Positions 7,913 to 15,792 of a stretch of 34,157 nt of DNA are shown here, piece after piece (position 1 is the first letter of the stretch; each line of letters opens with the position of its first letter). This DNA is from Gemmatimonadota bacterium (GTDB taxonomy: Bacteria; Gemmatimonadota; Gemmatimonadetes; Longimicrobiales; Longimicrobiaceae), in contig JAQBQD010000015.1 in assembly GCA_028287185.1 (NCBI GenBank), forward strand, positions 1 to 34,157, in the 5' to 3' direction. A model generated the notes under the pieces. It had not been told where the DNA came from and ran no database searches. It was given only the letters and a program-made list of their open reading frames with translations. The translations under genes and the position numbers were made by a program.

Positions 7913-8902
7913 ATGGTCGCGCTTCAGGAACCGCTCGTGCTGTCCGAGGTCGTGCTGGAGTACGTGTCGTTCGTGGCGCTGCTGGCGGGCGGCGGCGCGG
8001 TGGGCTTCCGCTGGTTCGTGCTGCGGCCCCTGCTGCGCAGCGGCGGCGCCGGGGGCACGGACGCGGGCGGACGCATCGCCGGGCGCGCGTCGCGGACGGC
8101 GGCCGTGATCGGGTTGCTGGGCGTGCTGACGACGCTGGCGCTCACGCTGGTGGGCACCGCGGATAACGCGGCGAAGAAGGGCATGTCGCTGGGCCAGGCG
8201 CTGATGGGCAACGGCGGGATGGGCGCCATCGGCGTGGGGCTGCTGGGGCTGGCGGCGCTGGGCTTCGTGCTGGCGGCGGTGCGGGTGGGGGCGGGATGGG
8301 TGCTGGCGCTGGTGGGCGTGTTCGGCAACGCGCTGAAAGGGCTGCCGGCGGGCAACCTGCTGCGCATGGTGAACCCCTTCCACGTGCTGATGGCGTCGCT
8401 GTGGATCGGCACGCTGGCCGTGATGGTGATCGCCGGCATCGGCGTGGCGCTGGGCCGCGACGTTCCGCGCGAGGACCGCGGCCCCGCGGTGGCGGCCATG
8501 GTGAACGCCTTCTCGCCGCTCGCCCTGTTCGCCGCGTCGTTCCTGGCGCTCTCGGGCGTGGTGACGGCGTGGCGCCACCTGCACGTGCTGTCCAACCTGT
8601 GGACCACGCCGTACGGCTGGGCGCTGATGGTGAAGCTGGCGCTGGTGGCGTGCGTAGCCGCGCTGGGCGCGTGGAACTGGCGCCGCGTGAGGCCCACGCT
8701 CGGCTCCGATGAAGGCGCGCAGGGCATCCGCCGCTCGGCCACCGCCGAGCTCACCGTGGCCGCGCTGGTGCTGGCGGCCACGGCCGTGCTCGTGAGCCTG
8801 CCCAGCCCGCGCGCACCCAAGGGCCAGGGCGGTCCCGGCGAAGGCCCGCCGCCGCAAGGCGCGCCCGCCGGCCCGCAGCAGGGCGGCCAGCCGCCGTCCT
8901 GA
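7913..8902 (+). CDS. CopD-family (copper resistance D) membrane protein
   Basis: 329 aa with about eight hydrophobic segments. The C-terminal half carries the CopD-domain pattern: a helix with NPFHVLMASLWIGTLAVMVI, then FSPLALFAASFLALSGVVTAWRHLHVLSNLWTTPYGWALMVKLALV with conserved His and Trp residues, then GAWNWRRVRP. CopD proteins take up or tolerate copper at the inner membrane, usually with CopC; no CopC is present here, and the last 25 residues are Pro/Gly/Gln-rich. The start ATG at 7913 has a weak AGG 7 bases upstream; an in-frame ATG at 7874 would add 13 residues. It is alone on its strand, divergent from the GT4 gene and convergent with cerS. Confidence 0.82.
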   Translation: MVALQEPLVLSEVVLEYVSFVALLAGGGAVGFRWFVLRPLLRSGGAGGTDAGGRIAGRASRTAAVIGLLGVLTTLALTLVGTADNAAKKGMSLGQALMGNGGMGAIGVGLLGLAALGFVLAAVRVGAGWVLALVGVFGNALKGLPAGNLLRMVNPFHVLMASLWIGTLAVMVIAGIGVALGRDVPREDRGPAVAAMVNAFSPLALFAASFLALSGVVTAWRHLHVLSNLWTTPYGWALMVKLALVACVAALGAWNWRRVRPTLGSDEGAQGIRRSATAELTVAALVLAATAVLVSLPSPRAPKGQGGPGEGPPPQGAPAGPQQGGQPPS

Positions 8903-8945
8903 GCCGCGAATCGACGGGGAAGATCCATCGATCCATAGAATCGAG

Positions 8946-8979
8946 ACGGCCTCGATGCCCACGTGAGCATCGAGGCCGT
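8946..8979. terminator. Bidirectional terminator between CopD-like and cerS genes
   Basis: A perfect 13-bp stem (8946-8958 with 8967-8979) and an 8-base loop, 43 bases after the CopD stop and 69 bases beyond the cerS stop. Confidence 0.75.
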
Positions 8980-9047
8980 TTCCCATGCCACCCTCCCCAT
9001 CACCGTGTCCGCGGAAGCCCGTATCCAGTCCGACTCGACGCCGGTGG

Positions 9048-10178
9048 TCAGATCGGCCGGTCGTAGATGCGGTACGTCTTGTAGACGGTGCAGCCCATCT
9101 TCTCGAGCGCGTGGCGCATGTCCCAGTTGTCCTCCAGGATCCACGATCCCTCGCCGCTCCCGTATCCGCGGGCCTTGCTGTTGATGAACGTCTTGAGGTA
9201 GAAGGCGGCGCCCAGGCCGGACGACTGGAAGCCCGGCTTGAACCCCAGGGTGATGACGCGCGCCCGGTTCACCTTGCGCTTGTGCCACAGGAACTTGAAG
9301 ACGCCGAAAGGGAGCAGGCGCCCGTCGGGAAGGTGCCGCAGCGCCTGGTTTACGTCGGGCAGGGTGAGCGAGAACCCCACCGGCTCGCCCTTCACCTCGG
9401 CGATCAGACACAGGTCGGGATCCACGATCTGCTTCATGTCCTTGGCGACGTGGTCGAACTCCTCGTCCGTGAAGGGCACGAAGCCCCAGTTGAGCGACCA
9501 CGCGGAGTTGTACACGTCCTTGATGACCTGCACCTCGCGGGTGAAGTCCTTCATCCGCAGCGAGCGCACGGTGGCGCCGTGGCGCGCGAGGATGGCGTCC
9601 ACGCCGCGCTGCAGCCGCTGGGGCACCTCGGCGCTGGGGATGTGATAGGCCACCAGGTCCTTGGCCTTGCCCATGCCCGCGCCGTCCATCAGCGCGGCGT
9701 AGTACGGCGGGTTGTGCGACATGGTGATGAACGGCGGCGTGTGGAACCCGTCGATGAGCACGCCCGGGGACGCGATCTCCTCGTTCGTGCTCAGGTTCAT
9801 GGGCCCCTGCATGACCTCCATCCCCCGCGCCTTCAGCCACCCCGACGCCGCGTCCAGCAGCGCCGCCGCCGTCGCGGGATCGTCCTCGCACTCGAACAGG
9901 CCGAAGAACCCTGTGCGGTCGCCGTGCGTCTCGTTGTGCAGCCGGTTCACCACGGCCGCGACGCGTCCCACGGCCTTCCCGTCGCGCTCGGCCAGGAAGA
10001 GCGCCACGTCGGCATGCTCGTGGAACGGGTGCTTCCTGGGGTTGAGCACCGTCTCCAGGACCATGCGAAGCGGCGCGATCCACTGCGGATCGGCGGCGTT
10101 GAAGGTCCAGGCGACGTCCAGGAAGGGGCCCAGGCGCTCGCCCGGGGCAAGCTGGCGGACGCGTGTGGTCGATGGCAT
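9048..10178 (-). CDS. cerS: GNAT-fold N-acyltransferase, candidate bacterial ceramide synthase
   Basis: 376 aa, longer than a simple GNAT acetyltransferase. Visible features are the N-terminal WTFNAADPQWIAPLR motif, an acyl-CoA-binding-like stretch with FFGLFECEDD and the core MQGPMNLSTNEEIASPGVLIDGFHTPPFITMSHNP, and a C-terminal second domain with FKPGFQSSGLGAAF and ILEDNWDMRHALEKMG. I recognise it as the large GNAT-like family that includes the bacterial ceramide synthase of Caulobacter. Such an enzyme would N-acylate 3-oxosphinganine. It lies 96 bases after spt and on the same strand, which is the main support for the role. Alternative: an N-acyltransferase for another amine. Start ATG at 10178. 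Confidence 0.72.
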   Translation of the reverse strand: MPSTTRVRQLAPGERLGPFLDVAWTFNAADPQWIAPLRMVLETVLNPRKHPFHEHADVALFLAERDGKAVGRVAAVVNRLHNETHGDRTGFFGLFECEDDPATAAALLDAASGWLKARGMEVMQGPMNLSTNEEIASPGVLIDGFHTPPFITMSHNPPYYAALMDGAGMGKAKDLVAYHIPSAEVPQRLQRGVDAILARHGATVRSLRMKDFTREVQVIKDVYNSAWSLNWGFVPFTDEEFDHVAKDMKQIVDPDLCLIAEVKGEPVGFSLTLPDVNQALRHLPDGRLLPFGVFKFLWHKRKVNRARVITLGFKPGFQSSGLGAAFYLKTFINSKARGYGSGEGSWILEDNWDMRHALEKMGCTVYKTYRIYDRPI

Positions 10179-10274
10179 CTGGGGCGGGGAAGCGGTTCGG
10201 TGGATGGGATGGAGGCCGGCGGACGCGCATCCGGAGGACGAAGGTCGATCGAGCCGCGACGGAAGGATCCTGCG

Positions 10275-11489
10275 TCAGGCCGCGATGATGCCCAGCTCGC
10301 GGCCCACGCGCCCGAACGCGGCCAGCACGGCATCGAGCTGCTCGCGGGTGTGCGTCGCCATGACGGAGGTGCGCAGGCGGCACTCGGCCTCGGGCACGGC
10401 GGGGGGCGTCACGGGGTTGGTGAAGACGCCGGCGTCGAACAGCGCGCGCCAGAACGCGAAGGTGTCCATCATCCGTCCCGTGGCGACGGGAATGATGGGC
10501 GTGGCGCTCAGGCCCGTGTCGAAGCCCAGCGCCTGCAGCCCGCCGCGCAGGTAGGCGGCGTTGGCCCACAGCCGCTCGCGCCGCCACGGCTCCTGCTCCA
10601 CCACGTCCAGGCACGCCAGCACGGTGGCGACGGCGCTGGGGGGCATGCTGGCGCTGAAGATGAGCGAGCGGGCGTGGTGCTTCAGGTAGTGGATGACGTA
10701 CTCCGGGCCCGCCAGCGCCCCGCCGATGGAGGCGAACGACTTGGAGAAGGTGGCCATCGCCAGGTCCACCCCGCCCTCCATGCCGAAGTGCTGCGCCGTG
10801 CCGCCGCCCCGGTCGCCCATCACCCCCACCGAGTGCGCGTCGTCCACCAGCACGCGCGCCCCGTACTCGGCCGCCAGCGCCGCGATGGCCGGCAGCGGGG
10901 CCACGTCGCCCTCCATGGAGAAGACGCCGTCCGTCACCACCAGCACGCCGCGCTCGGCGTTCTCGGCCAGCACCTGGCGCAGCGAGTCGGGGTCGCAGTG
11001 GGCGTAGCGCACCGTGCGCCCCCCGGAAAGCGTGGCGCCGTCGATGAGCGAGGCGTGGTTCAGGCGGTCCTGCGCCACCACCCCGCCGCGGCCAACCAGC
11101 GTGGCGATGGCGCCCAGGTTGGTCTGGTATCCCGTGCTGAACACCAGCGCCGACTCGTGCCCCATGAAGCCGGCCAGGCGGCGCTCCAGCGTCTCGTGCA
11201 GGTCCAGCGTGCCGTTCAAAAAGCGGCTGCCCGTGCACCCGCTGCCGTAGCGGTACAGGGCGGCGCGGGCGCTTTCCAGCACGTGGGGATGGTGGGTAAG
11301 CCCCAGGTAGTTGTTGGAGCCAACCATGATCTTCCGCTCGCCGCGGACCACCACCTCGGTGTCGTCGGACGCCTCGATGGGCTGGAAGTACGGGTACAGC
11401 CCCGCCGCCATCACCTCGTGCGCGGCGGTGTAGCGGCGGCACTTGTCGAACAGGTCGGTGGCCAGGGCCGTGCGCTCGTCGGTCGCCAT
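10275..11489 (-). CDS. spt: Serine palmitoyltransferase-like alpha-oxoamine synthase
   Basis: 404 aa, fold type I PLP enzyme. Key residues are H145 (NHAS, stacking on PLP), D216 and H219 (VDDAHSVG), and Schiff-base K250 (ATFSKSFAS). The segment GSGCTGSRFLNGTLDLHETLE (about 82-102) and GSNNYLGL (57-64) closely follow bacterial serine palmitoyltransferases, and the C-terminal FTNPVTPPAVPEAECRLRTSVMATHT matches too. It would condense serine with an acyl thioester to 3-oxosphinganine in the cytoplasm. BioF and KBL are related alternatives; the neighbours cerR and the GNAT acyltransferase favour Spt. Its ATG (11489) overlaps the cerR stop by one base (TGATG) with AAGGA 9 bases upstream; an ATG at 11498 is also in frame. 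Confidence 0.85.
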   Translation of the reverse strand: MATDERTALATDLFDKCRRYTAAHEVMAAGLYPYFQPIEASDDTEVVVRGERKIMVGSNNYLGLTHHPHVLESARAALYRYGSGCTGSRFLNGTLDLHETLERRLAGFMGHESALVFSTGYQTNLGAIATLVGRGGVVAQDRLNHASLIDGATLSGGRTVRYAHCDPDSLRQVLAENAERGVLVVTDGVFSMEGDVAPLPAIAALAAEYGARVLVDDAHSVGVMGDRGGGTAQHFGMEGGVDLAMATFSKSFASIGGALAGPEYVIHYLKHHARSLIFSASMPPSAVATVLACLDVVEQEPWRRERLWANAAYLRGGLQALGFDTGLSATPIIPVATGRMMDTFAFWRALFDAGVFTNPVTPPAVPEAECRLRTSVMATHTREQLDAVLAAFGRVGRELGIIAA

Positions 11490-12469
11490 CACACCCATCC
11501 TTGCGAGCGGTACCAGCGCACCGTGTGCTCCATCCCCACGGCCAGCGGCGTGGCGAGCGCGGGGGGGAGCACCGCCGCGGCGCCCGCCAGGTCGCACACC
11601 CAGCCCTCGGCCAGCATCTCGTCGGCCTTCTCGCGGTTGAACGCCACCGGGCGGCCCAGCAGCGCGCCGGCGCCCTGCGTGAGCGCCGCGGCGGCGCGCA
11701 CCAGCCCGGGGGGCAGGGGCAGGCGCAGGGGGCGGGTACCCAGCGCGCGGGCCATCTGCGCCACCACGTCCGTCCACAGGTGCACGGCGGGCTCGGCCAC
11801 GGGAAAGGTGCCGGTGGGGGTGTCGGCCGCGCGGGCGGCGGCCAGGGCAAGGTCCGGGGCGTACACCAGGTGCAGGCGCCGCGGGGGGCCGCCCGGCGCG
11901 GGGGCCAGGCGCCGCGCCACCAGCCGGAAGTAGGGCAGCAGCTCGCGCCCGCGGGGCCCGTACACGGCGGGCGCGCGCAGGGCCACCGTCTCCACGCCGC
12001 CGTCGCGCGCGGCGGCCAGCTCGCCCTCGCCCGCCAGCTTGGTGCGGCCGTAGGCGGTGAGCGGCGCGGGCGGGTCGTCCAGGCGCCGGGGCCGGCCGCC
12101 CACGGTGGGGCCGCAGGCGGCGTAGGACGAGAGGTACACCACGCGACGCGGAACGCTGCCGGCGGCGAGCAACGATCGCACGACGTTCCGGGTGCCCTCC
12201 GCGTTCGCCCGGTGGTACGCCGCCTCGTTGGGGGCGGCGGTCGCGGCGGCCAGGTGGAAGACCACCTCGGCGCCGTCGGCCCCGCGCCGAAGGGCGTCGC
12301 CATCCGCCAGGTCGCCCGGCACCAGCGCGGCACCCAGGGCACGCAGATGCGCGGTGTCCGCCGCGGGGCGGGCCAGGGCGCGCACGTTCCAGCCGTCCGC
12401 GGCCAGCCGCTCGGCGAGGTGGCCGCCGACGAAGCCGGTGGCGCCGGTGATGAAGGCCGTGCGGTGCAT
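11489..12469 (-). CDS. cerR: NAD-dependent epimerase/dehydratase, candidate ceramide reductase CerR
   Basis: 326 aa, extended short-chain dehydrogenase. The nucleotide loop is G9-x-x-G12-x-x-G15 (ITGATGFVGGHL), followed by HLAA at 72-75, catalytic-type Ser114/Ser115 and Y140-x3-K144 (AYGRTKLAGE). Such proteins act on NAD(P)-linked oxidation, reduction or epimerisation. In Caulobacter a homologue named CerR reduces the 3-keto group in ceramide synthesis, and the position directly upstream of spt is why I make that call. It opens the cerR-spt-cerS unit. No Shine-Dalgarno precedes the ATG, and a weak promoter ends 9 bases before it. Confidence 0.78.
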   Translation of the reverse strand: MHRTAFITGATGFVGGHLAERLAADGWNVRALARPAADTAHLRALGAALVPGDLADGDALRRGADGAEVVFHLAAATAAPNEAAYHRANAEGTRNVVRSLLAAGSVPRRVVYLSSYAACGPTVGGRPRRLDDPPAPLTAYGRTKLAGEGELAAARDGGVETVALRAPAVYGPRGRELLPYFRLVARRLAPAPGGPPRRLHLVYAPDLALAAARAADTPTGTFPVAEPAVHLWTDVVAQMARALGTRPLRLPLPPGLVRAAAALTQGAGALLGRPVAFNREKADEMLAEGWVCDLAGAAAVLPPALATPLAVGMEHTVRWYRSQGWV

Positions 12470-12478
12470 GTGCTGGGG

Positions 12479-12507
12479 AAGATGCGGCGGAAACCCAAAA
12501 CGCGCAA
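12479..12507 (-). promoter_or_regulatory. Weak promoter candidate of the cerR-spt-cerS unit
   Basis: On the minus strand TTGCGC (12507-12502), 17 bases, CATCTT (12484-12479), then 9 bases to the cerR ATG. The -10 box matches consensus at only three positions; the same TTGCGC is used by csp1. Confidence 0.35.
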
Positions 12508-12556
12508 CAAGATGGCACGTCTGTCAGCTTGGCGCGGAGGGGGGCCCGCACATGCG

Positions 12557-12590
12557 TGGAGCCGCCCCGGCGGGTGCCGGGGCGGCTCCA
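12557..12590 (-). terminator. Terminator of csp2
   Basis: A perfect 15-bp stem (12557-12571 with 12576-12590) and a GGGT loop, 27 bases past the csp2 stop and before the cerR start region. No U-tract. Confidence 0.75.
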
Positions 12591-12617
12591 GCGACCGCAG
12601 GCGCGGCCGGGTCCGGC

Positions 12618-12827
12618 TCAGCCGACGCGGGAGACGTTCTCGGCGGCGGGACCCTTCTCGCCCTGCACGAGGTCGAACTCCACCTGGTCACCTTCGGCCA
12701 GGCTCTTGAAGCCCGAGCCGCCGATGGCCGAGTAGTGGACGAAGCAGTCCTTCGCTCCGTTCTCGGGCGTGATGAACCCGAACCCCTTGGCGTCGTTGAA
12801 CCACTTGACGGTGCCGGTCGTACGCAT
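12618..12827 (-). CDS. csp: Cold-shock protein (CspA family), copy 2
   Basis: 69 aa, with RNP1 K14-G-F-G-F-I19 and RNP2 around F29-V-H-Y32. It is 61/69 identical to copy 1; the change of His32 to Tyr lies in the RNA-binding face. Same function class: a single-strand nucleic-acid chaperone. It shares with copy 1 the Cys at position 28 and the C-terminus [10 protein letters not shown]. It has its own near-consensus promoter (13030-13058) and a leader of about 195 bases with an intrinsic terminator, and is closed by its own terminator, so it is transcribed alone even though the upstream GT2 gene lies on the same strand. Start ATG at 12827. Confidence 0.97.
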   Translation of the reverse strand: MRTTGTVKWFNDAKGFGFITPENGAKDCFVHYSAIGGSGFKSLAEGDQVEFDLVQGEKGPAAENVSRVG

Positions 12828-12941
12828 GCGGAACTCCGTGGTGAACGGGCCGGACGCCGCCGGGTGGCGGCCGCCGGCTACGGGTGCGCGGGCCTGGGAT
12901 GCCCCCCGCGAGCGGGCCTTCCGGCGTCGTTGCCGGAAGCG

Positions 12942-12976
12942 AAAAAGAGGACCTGGCGACGTCCCCAGGTCCTCTT
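12942..12976 (-). terminator. Intrinsic terminator in the csp2 5' leader (attenuator candidate)
   Basis: On the minus strand AAGAGGACCTGG (12976-12965) pairs with CCAGGTCCTCTT (12956-12945) around an 8-base loop and the transcript continues with three more T (12944-12942), giving a five-T run. It sits roughly 47-80 bases after the predicted start and 115 bases before the csp2 ATG. A second hairpin (12932-12939 with 12918-12925, 8 bp) follows. It may also stop read-through from the GT2 gene. Confidence 0.65.
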
Positions 12977-13029
12977 GCGTGGCACGGGTATCTGCGCCGG
13001 CGATGGTCCGCCGGGCGGTCGCGGGCACC

Positions 13030-13058
13030 ATGATAGGCGGCCTCCCAGTTGCTGTCAA
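13030..13058 (-). promoter_or_regulatory. Near-consensus sigma-70 promoter of csp2
   Basis: On the minus strand TTGACA (13058-13053), a 17-base spacer and TATCAT (13035-13030). This is the best promoter match in the window. The start should be near 13023. The remaining bases between here and the GT2 stop (13059-13196) show no gene. Confidence 0.8.
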
Positions 13059-13196
13059 CGTTCTTTCTTCACCCTCCGCCTCGACTTCCGCACGCGGATC
13101 GACCGACGCCCTCTCTCCCGATGCACGTCCTCGGAAGGAGCGCGGTCCGACGTCGCGTTCGAGCGCCCGCACGGCCAGTTCCGTCGACGAATGTCC

Positions 13197-14351
13197 TCAG
13201 ACCCGGTTCGCACGCAGCTCGGCCAACGGATACCTGGTGCCGCGCCACTCGATGCCGCCCGTCCGCAGCGTGTAAGCGGCGGCGTTCCAGACGATGTAGA
13301 CGAACAGCAGGCAGGCGGCGGGAAACAGCAGCGCGTATCGGACGGGGATGCGCTGCACCCGCGCGGCGCCGGCGAAGAGCAGGAGCATCACCGCGACCGC
13401 CACCCCGTACAGCGCCCGCGCGGCACCGTGCGCCGCCAGCACGCCGATCCACGGCAGGGTGTAGACGAGCAGGTGCAGGAGCGTCGACGCCACCACCGCC
13501 GGAACCGAGTACTCCAGCCCGGCGAAGGCGTTCTTCTTCAACCCTTCCACCAGCTCGCGCACGGACGCGTACCACTCCACGCCTACCAGCTCGCCGCCCA
13601 CCAGAAAGTCCTGCCGCAGCCCCGCCTTCTTCACGATCTTGCCCAGCTTCATGTCGTCGTCCGGGCGCATGGCGATGGCCCGGTGCGTGCCGGCGGCGCG
13701 GTAGGCCTCCGCGCGCAGCAGGTTGAAGGCGCCGATACCCACGTGGCGCCGGCTGCGCGGGTCGCGCGCCTTCCACGGCCGGGCGTAGACCGAGAAGAAG
13801 AGGCCGAACGCCACCGCGAACGCCTGCAGAAGCGCCCCCGGCATGTGCACCCGCGGGGCGACCGTCACGTGGTCCAGCCCCTCCTGGGCGAGGTATGCGG
13901 CCGCTCGCGAGAGCGCCGTGGGCTCCATCACCACGTCCGCGTCGGTGAAGAGCAGCAGCTCGCCCGCGGACTCGGCGGCTCCGCGCCAGAGGGCGTGGTT
14001 CTTTCCCAGCCATCCCGGGGGAAGCTCGGCGAGGTGGATCACCCTGAGCCGCGGGTGTCCCGCGGCGATGCGGTTCAGGATGGCGCCCGTCTCGTCGTCC
14101 GAGCGGTCGTCCACCACGATCACCTCGGCGGCGGCGTGCAGCGCGAGCAAGGAGCGGACGCCCGCCTCCACGCCGCGCGCCTCGTTGCGGGCGGCGACCA
14201 CCACCGACACCGCCGCCACAGGGTCGCTGGGCGCGGGGGTCGGCACGTCGCGAAGAAGGCGCAGGCGCCGGCCGCCCAGCGCGAGGTCCGCCAGCACGGC
14301 GAGCTGCGCGGCGGCGGCCACGGCGGCGAGCCAGAGGTGGAGCGCGTGCAT
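13197..14351 (-). CDS. Glycosyltransferase family 2, membrane-anchored (HpnB/ceramide-glucosyltransferase-like layout)
   Basis: 384 aa. An N-terminal hydrophobic helix (about 5-25) is followed by a GT-A catalytic domain: VSVVVAARNEA, VIVVDDRSDDETG, the metal-binding FTDADVVMEP, and RPDDDMKLG with its triple Asp. Three to four C-terminal membrane segments follow (from about residue 285). This layout is shared by HpnB-type hopanoid-associated proteins and ceramide glucosyltransferases (GT21). Because the cerR-spt-cerS unit lies just beyond csp2 on the same strand, glycosylation of ceramide is a reasonable guess but is inference. Two overlapping starts occur, GTG 14354 and ATG 14351; I use the ATG. 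No clear Shine-Dalgarno. Confidence 0.85.
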   Translation of the reverse strand: MHALHLWLAAVAAAAQLAVLADLALGGRRLRLLRDVPTPAPSDPVAAVSVVVAARNEARGVEAGVRSLLALHAAAEVIVVDDRSDDETGAILNRIAAGHPRLRVIHLAELPPGWLGKNHALWRGAAESAGELLLFTDADVVMEPTALSRAAAYLAQEGLDHVTVAPRVHMPGALLQAFAVAFGLFFSVYARPWKARDPRSRRHVGIGAFNLLRAEAYRAAGTHRAIAMRPDDDMKLGKIVKKAGLRQDFLVGGELVGVEWYASVRELVEGLKKNAFAGLEYSVPAVVASTLLHLLVYTLPWIGVLAAHGAARALYGVAVAVMLLLFAGAARVQRIPVRYALLFPAACLLFVYIVWNAAAYTLRTGGIEWRGTRYPLAELRANRV

Positions 14352-14544
14352 CACGTGGGGTTCGGTGGGGCCGGAGGAGACAGGGGCCGCGGCAGTCTAG
14401 CGGCGGCGCGGGGTTGCGGCCAACTCGGGCCTCGGGACGGGGCGCGCTCCTTGCACGTTTCGGCCGCGTTTTTCCAGGGGGGACGCGGGCCGGGCGCGGG
14501 TCTTCCGGCGCGGCGCGCGAACCTTCGGCAACCGGGAGGATGAC

Positions 14545-14721
14545 GTGGCGGAGATCAAGGTGGAGCGAAAGCGGAGGAGCGTGCTTCCCTGGGTGCTGGG
14601 GATCCTGGCGCTGGCGGTGATCGCCTTCGTGGTGTTCCGCGTGTTCGGCGGCGATGGCGGGCCGGGAAACGTGGTGGCGGGCGGCGATTCGACGGTGGTG
14701 GTGGACACGGCGCGGCCGTAG
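14545..14721 (+). CDS. Small single-pass membrane protein (58 aa)
   Basis: A short gene starting at GTG 14545 with GGGAGGA four bases upstream. The product has a basic, charged N-terminus ([12 protein letters not shown]), one clear membrane helix (about residues 14-34, [19 protein letters not shown]), and a polar Gly/Asp/Val-rich tail of about 24 residues with [11 protein letters not shown]. By the positive-inside rule the tail faces the periplasm. GC-rich third positions, ribosome site and amphipathic layout make it a real gene. I do not recognise the family. It is followed 200 bases later by csp3 on the same strand. Confidence 0.75.
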   Translation: MAEIKVERKRRSVLPWVLGILALAVIAFVVFRVFGGDGGPGNVVAGGDSTVVVDTARP

Positions 14722-14923
14722 GCGCGGGGGTGCGGCACGTACGCCCCGGACCGGGGCGCGGCGGCCCCGGAATGCACGGGCGTCGGGCGTCCGGAACTCG
14801 GTGAAACGACCCATTCCGGGTGCTACGGCTGGTCTCGCGGACGGGCCCGATCCATGCAAAGCGCCCCCCCGCTCGCCGTGCCGCCCCCCCACACCATCGT
14901 TTTCTTCACCAAGGGTTATCCAC

Positions 14924-15340
14924 ATGCCTCGTTCGACCGGAACCGTGAAGTGGTTCTCGCAGGAGAAGGGCTTCGGCTTCATCCAGCGGGAGGACGGCCC
15001 CGACGTGTTCGTGCACCACACCTGCATTCCCGGCACCGGCTTCCGCAAGCTGGACCAGGGGGAGCGCGTGGAGTTCGAGATCATCGAGGAGCCGAAGGGC
15101 CTGAAGGCGCAGAACGTCACGCGGGTGGACGCGCCGCAGGACGAGGGCAGCCACGCGCGGGGCGGCTACGCCGACCGCGGCGACGGCGCCGAGCGGGGCG
15201 GCTGGAACCGCAGCGGTGGCGGAGACGGGGGATACCGGAGCGGCGGGGCGCCGCGCGGTGGGGCGAGCCGGGGCGGGGGCTGGAACCGCGAGCAGGGCGA
15301 GGGCTGGCGCGGACGCAGCGGCGGCGGACGCGACTGGTAG
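14924..15340 (+). CDS. csp: Cold-shock-domain protein with Gly/Arg-rich tail, copy 3
   Basis: 138 aa. Residues 1-68 are a cold-shock domain with RNP1 K15-G-F-G-F-I20 and RNP2 V28-F-V-H-H32; it differs clearly from copies 1 and 2 ([17 protein letters not shown], ends KAQNVTRV). Residues from about 72 are a low-complexity tail of Gly, Arg, Asp, Ser and Trp with RGG/SGGG repeats and three GGW or GW motifs. Such tails in eukaryotic Y-box proteins and in some bacterial RNA chaperones add weak, multivalent RNA binding; here that is inference. The start has AAGGG 9 bases upstream. The 200-base leader has GC-rich hairpins but no terminator with a U-tract, in contrast to copies 1 and 2. Confidence 0.93.
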   Translation: MPRSTGTVKWFSQEKGFGFIQREDGPDVFVHHTCIPGTGFRKLDQGERVEFEIIEEPKGLKAQNVTRVDAPQDEGSHARGGYADRGDGAERGGWNRSGGGDGGYRSGGAPRGGASRGGGWNREQGEGWRGRSGGGRDW

Positions 15341-15366
15341 CCACAGACGGCAGCGGTGAGCAGGAG

Positions 15367-15394
15367 GTCCCCGGCGCTGGGCGGCGCCGGGGAC
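15367..15394 (+). terminator. Terminator of csp3
   Basis: GTCCCCGGCGC (15367-15377) pairs with GCGCCGGGGAC (15384-15394), 11 bp with a 6-base loop, 26 bases after the stop; followed by TTCGCGTTT. Confidence 0.7.
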
Positions 15395-15792
15395 TTCGCG
15401 TTTCCGGGAGATACCCGGCAGCACGCGCCGGCCTGGAAGGAAAAGCTCGGCGGAGGGGAAGGTCGGGCGGGCTCTCAGGGATCACGGGACGCGGATCCTG
15501 CCGATGAGCGACGCGAAGAGGCCGGCGGCTCCCGCGTGCCGAGACGATTCCCAATTCCCCGTCGCAAGCTCGTTCATCGCCTGTACGCGGCCGACTGCCG
15601 GCTACCCGGAAGAGAAGCGCCGATTCGACAAAGGTTTCCATCATTCCTCACAACCTATTGCCCCACAACGTCTTTACGGCCTCGCGGTGTTACGCGGCGG
15701 CCCTGCGTTTGCAGCGACGGACGACCGCCGCCGAGGGCCGACGCAACCCGGCCGCGGCGAGGACGGAAACCCGAAACGCAGCAGGAGGACCC
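15395..15792. other. Intergenic region upstream of the DUF4142 gene
   Basis: 398 bases. An ATG frame at 15504 runs on into the next gene in another frame and lacks coding character. The stretch 15625-15665 is clearly A/T-richer than its surroundings and is the likely promoter area, but no clean -35/-10 pair could be assigned. Confidence 0.5.

Noticed and set aside
8985..11933. Long plus-strand open frame opposite the sphingolipid genes
   Set aside because: Antisense shadow with His/Arg/Gln-rich composition and no recognisable domain.
7924..12510. A very long open frame on the minus strand
   Set aside because: It is the out-of-frame shadow of cerR, spt, cerS and the CopD-like gene; low-complexity Arg/Pro/Ala composition, usual for GC-rich DNA.
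15504..15792. ORF upstream of the DUF4142 gene
   Set aside because: Overlaps the strong ribosome site of the real gene in another frame; composition not coding-like.
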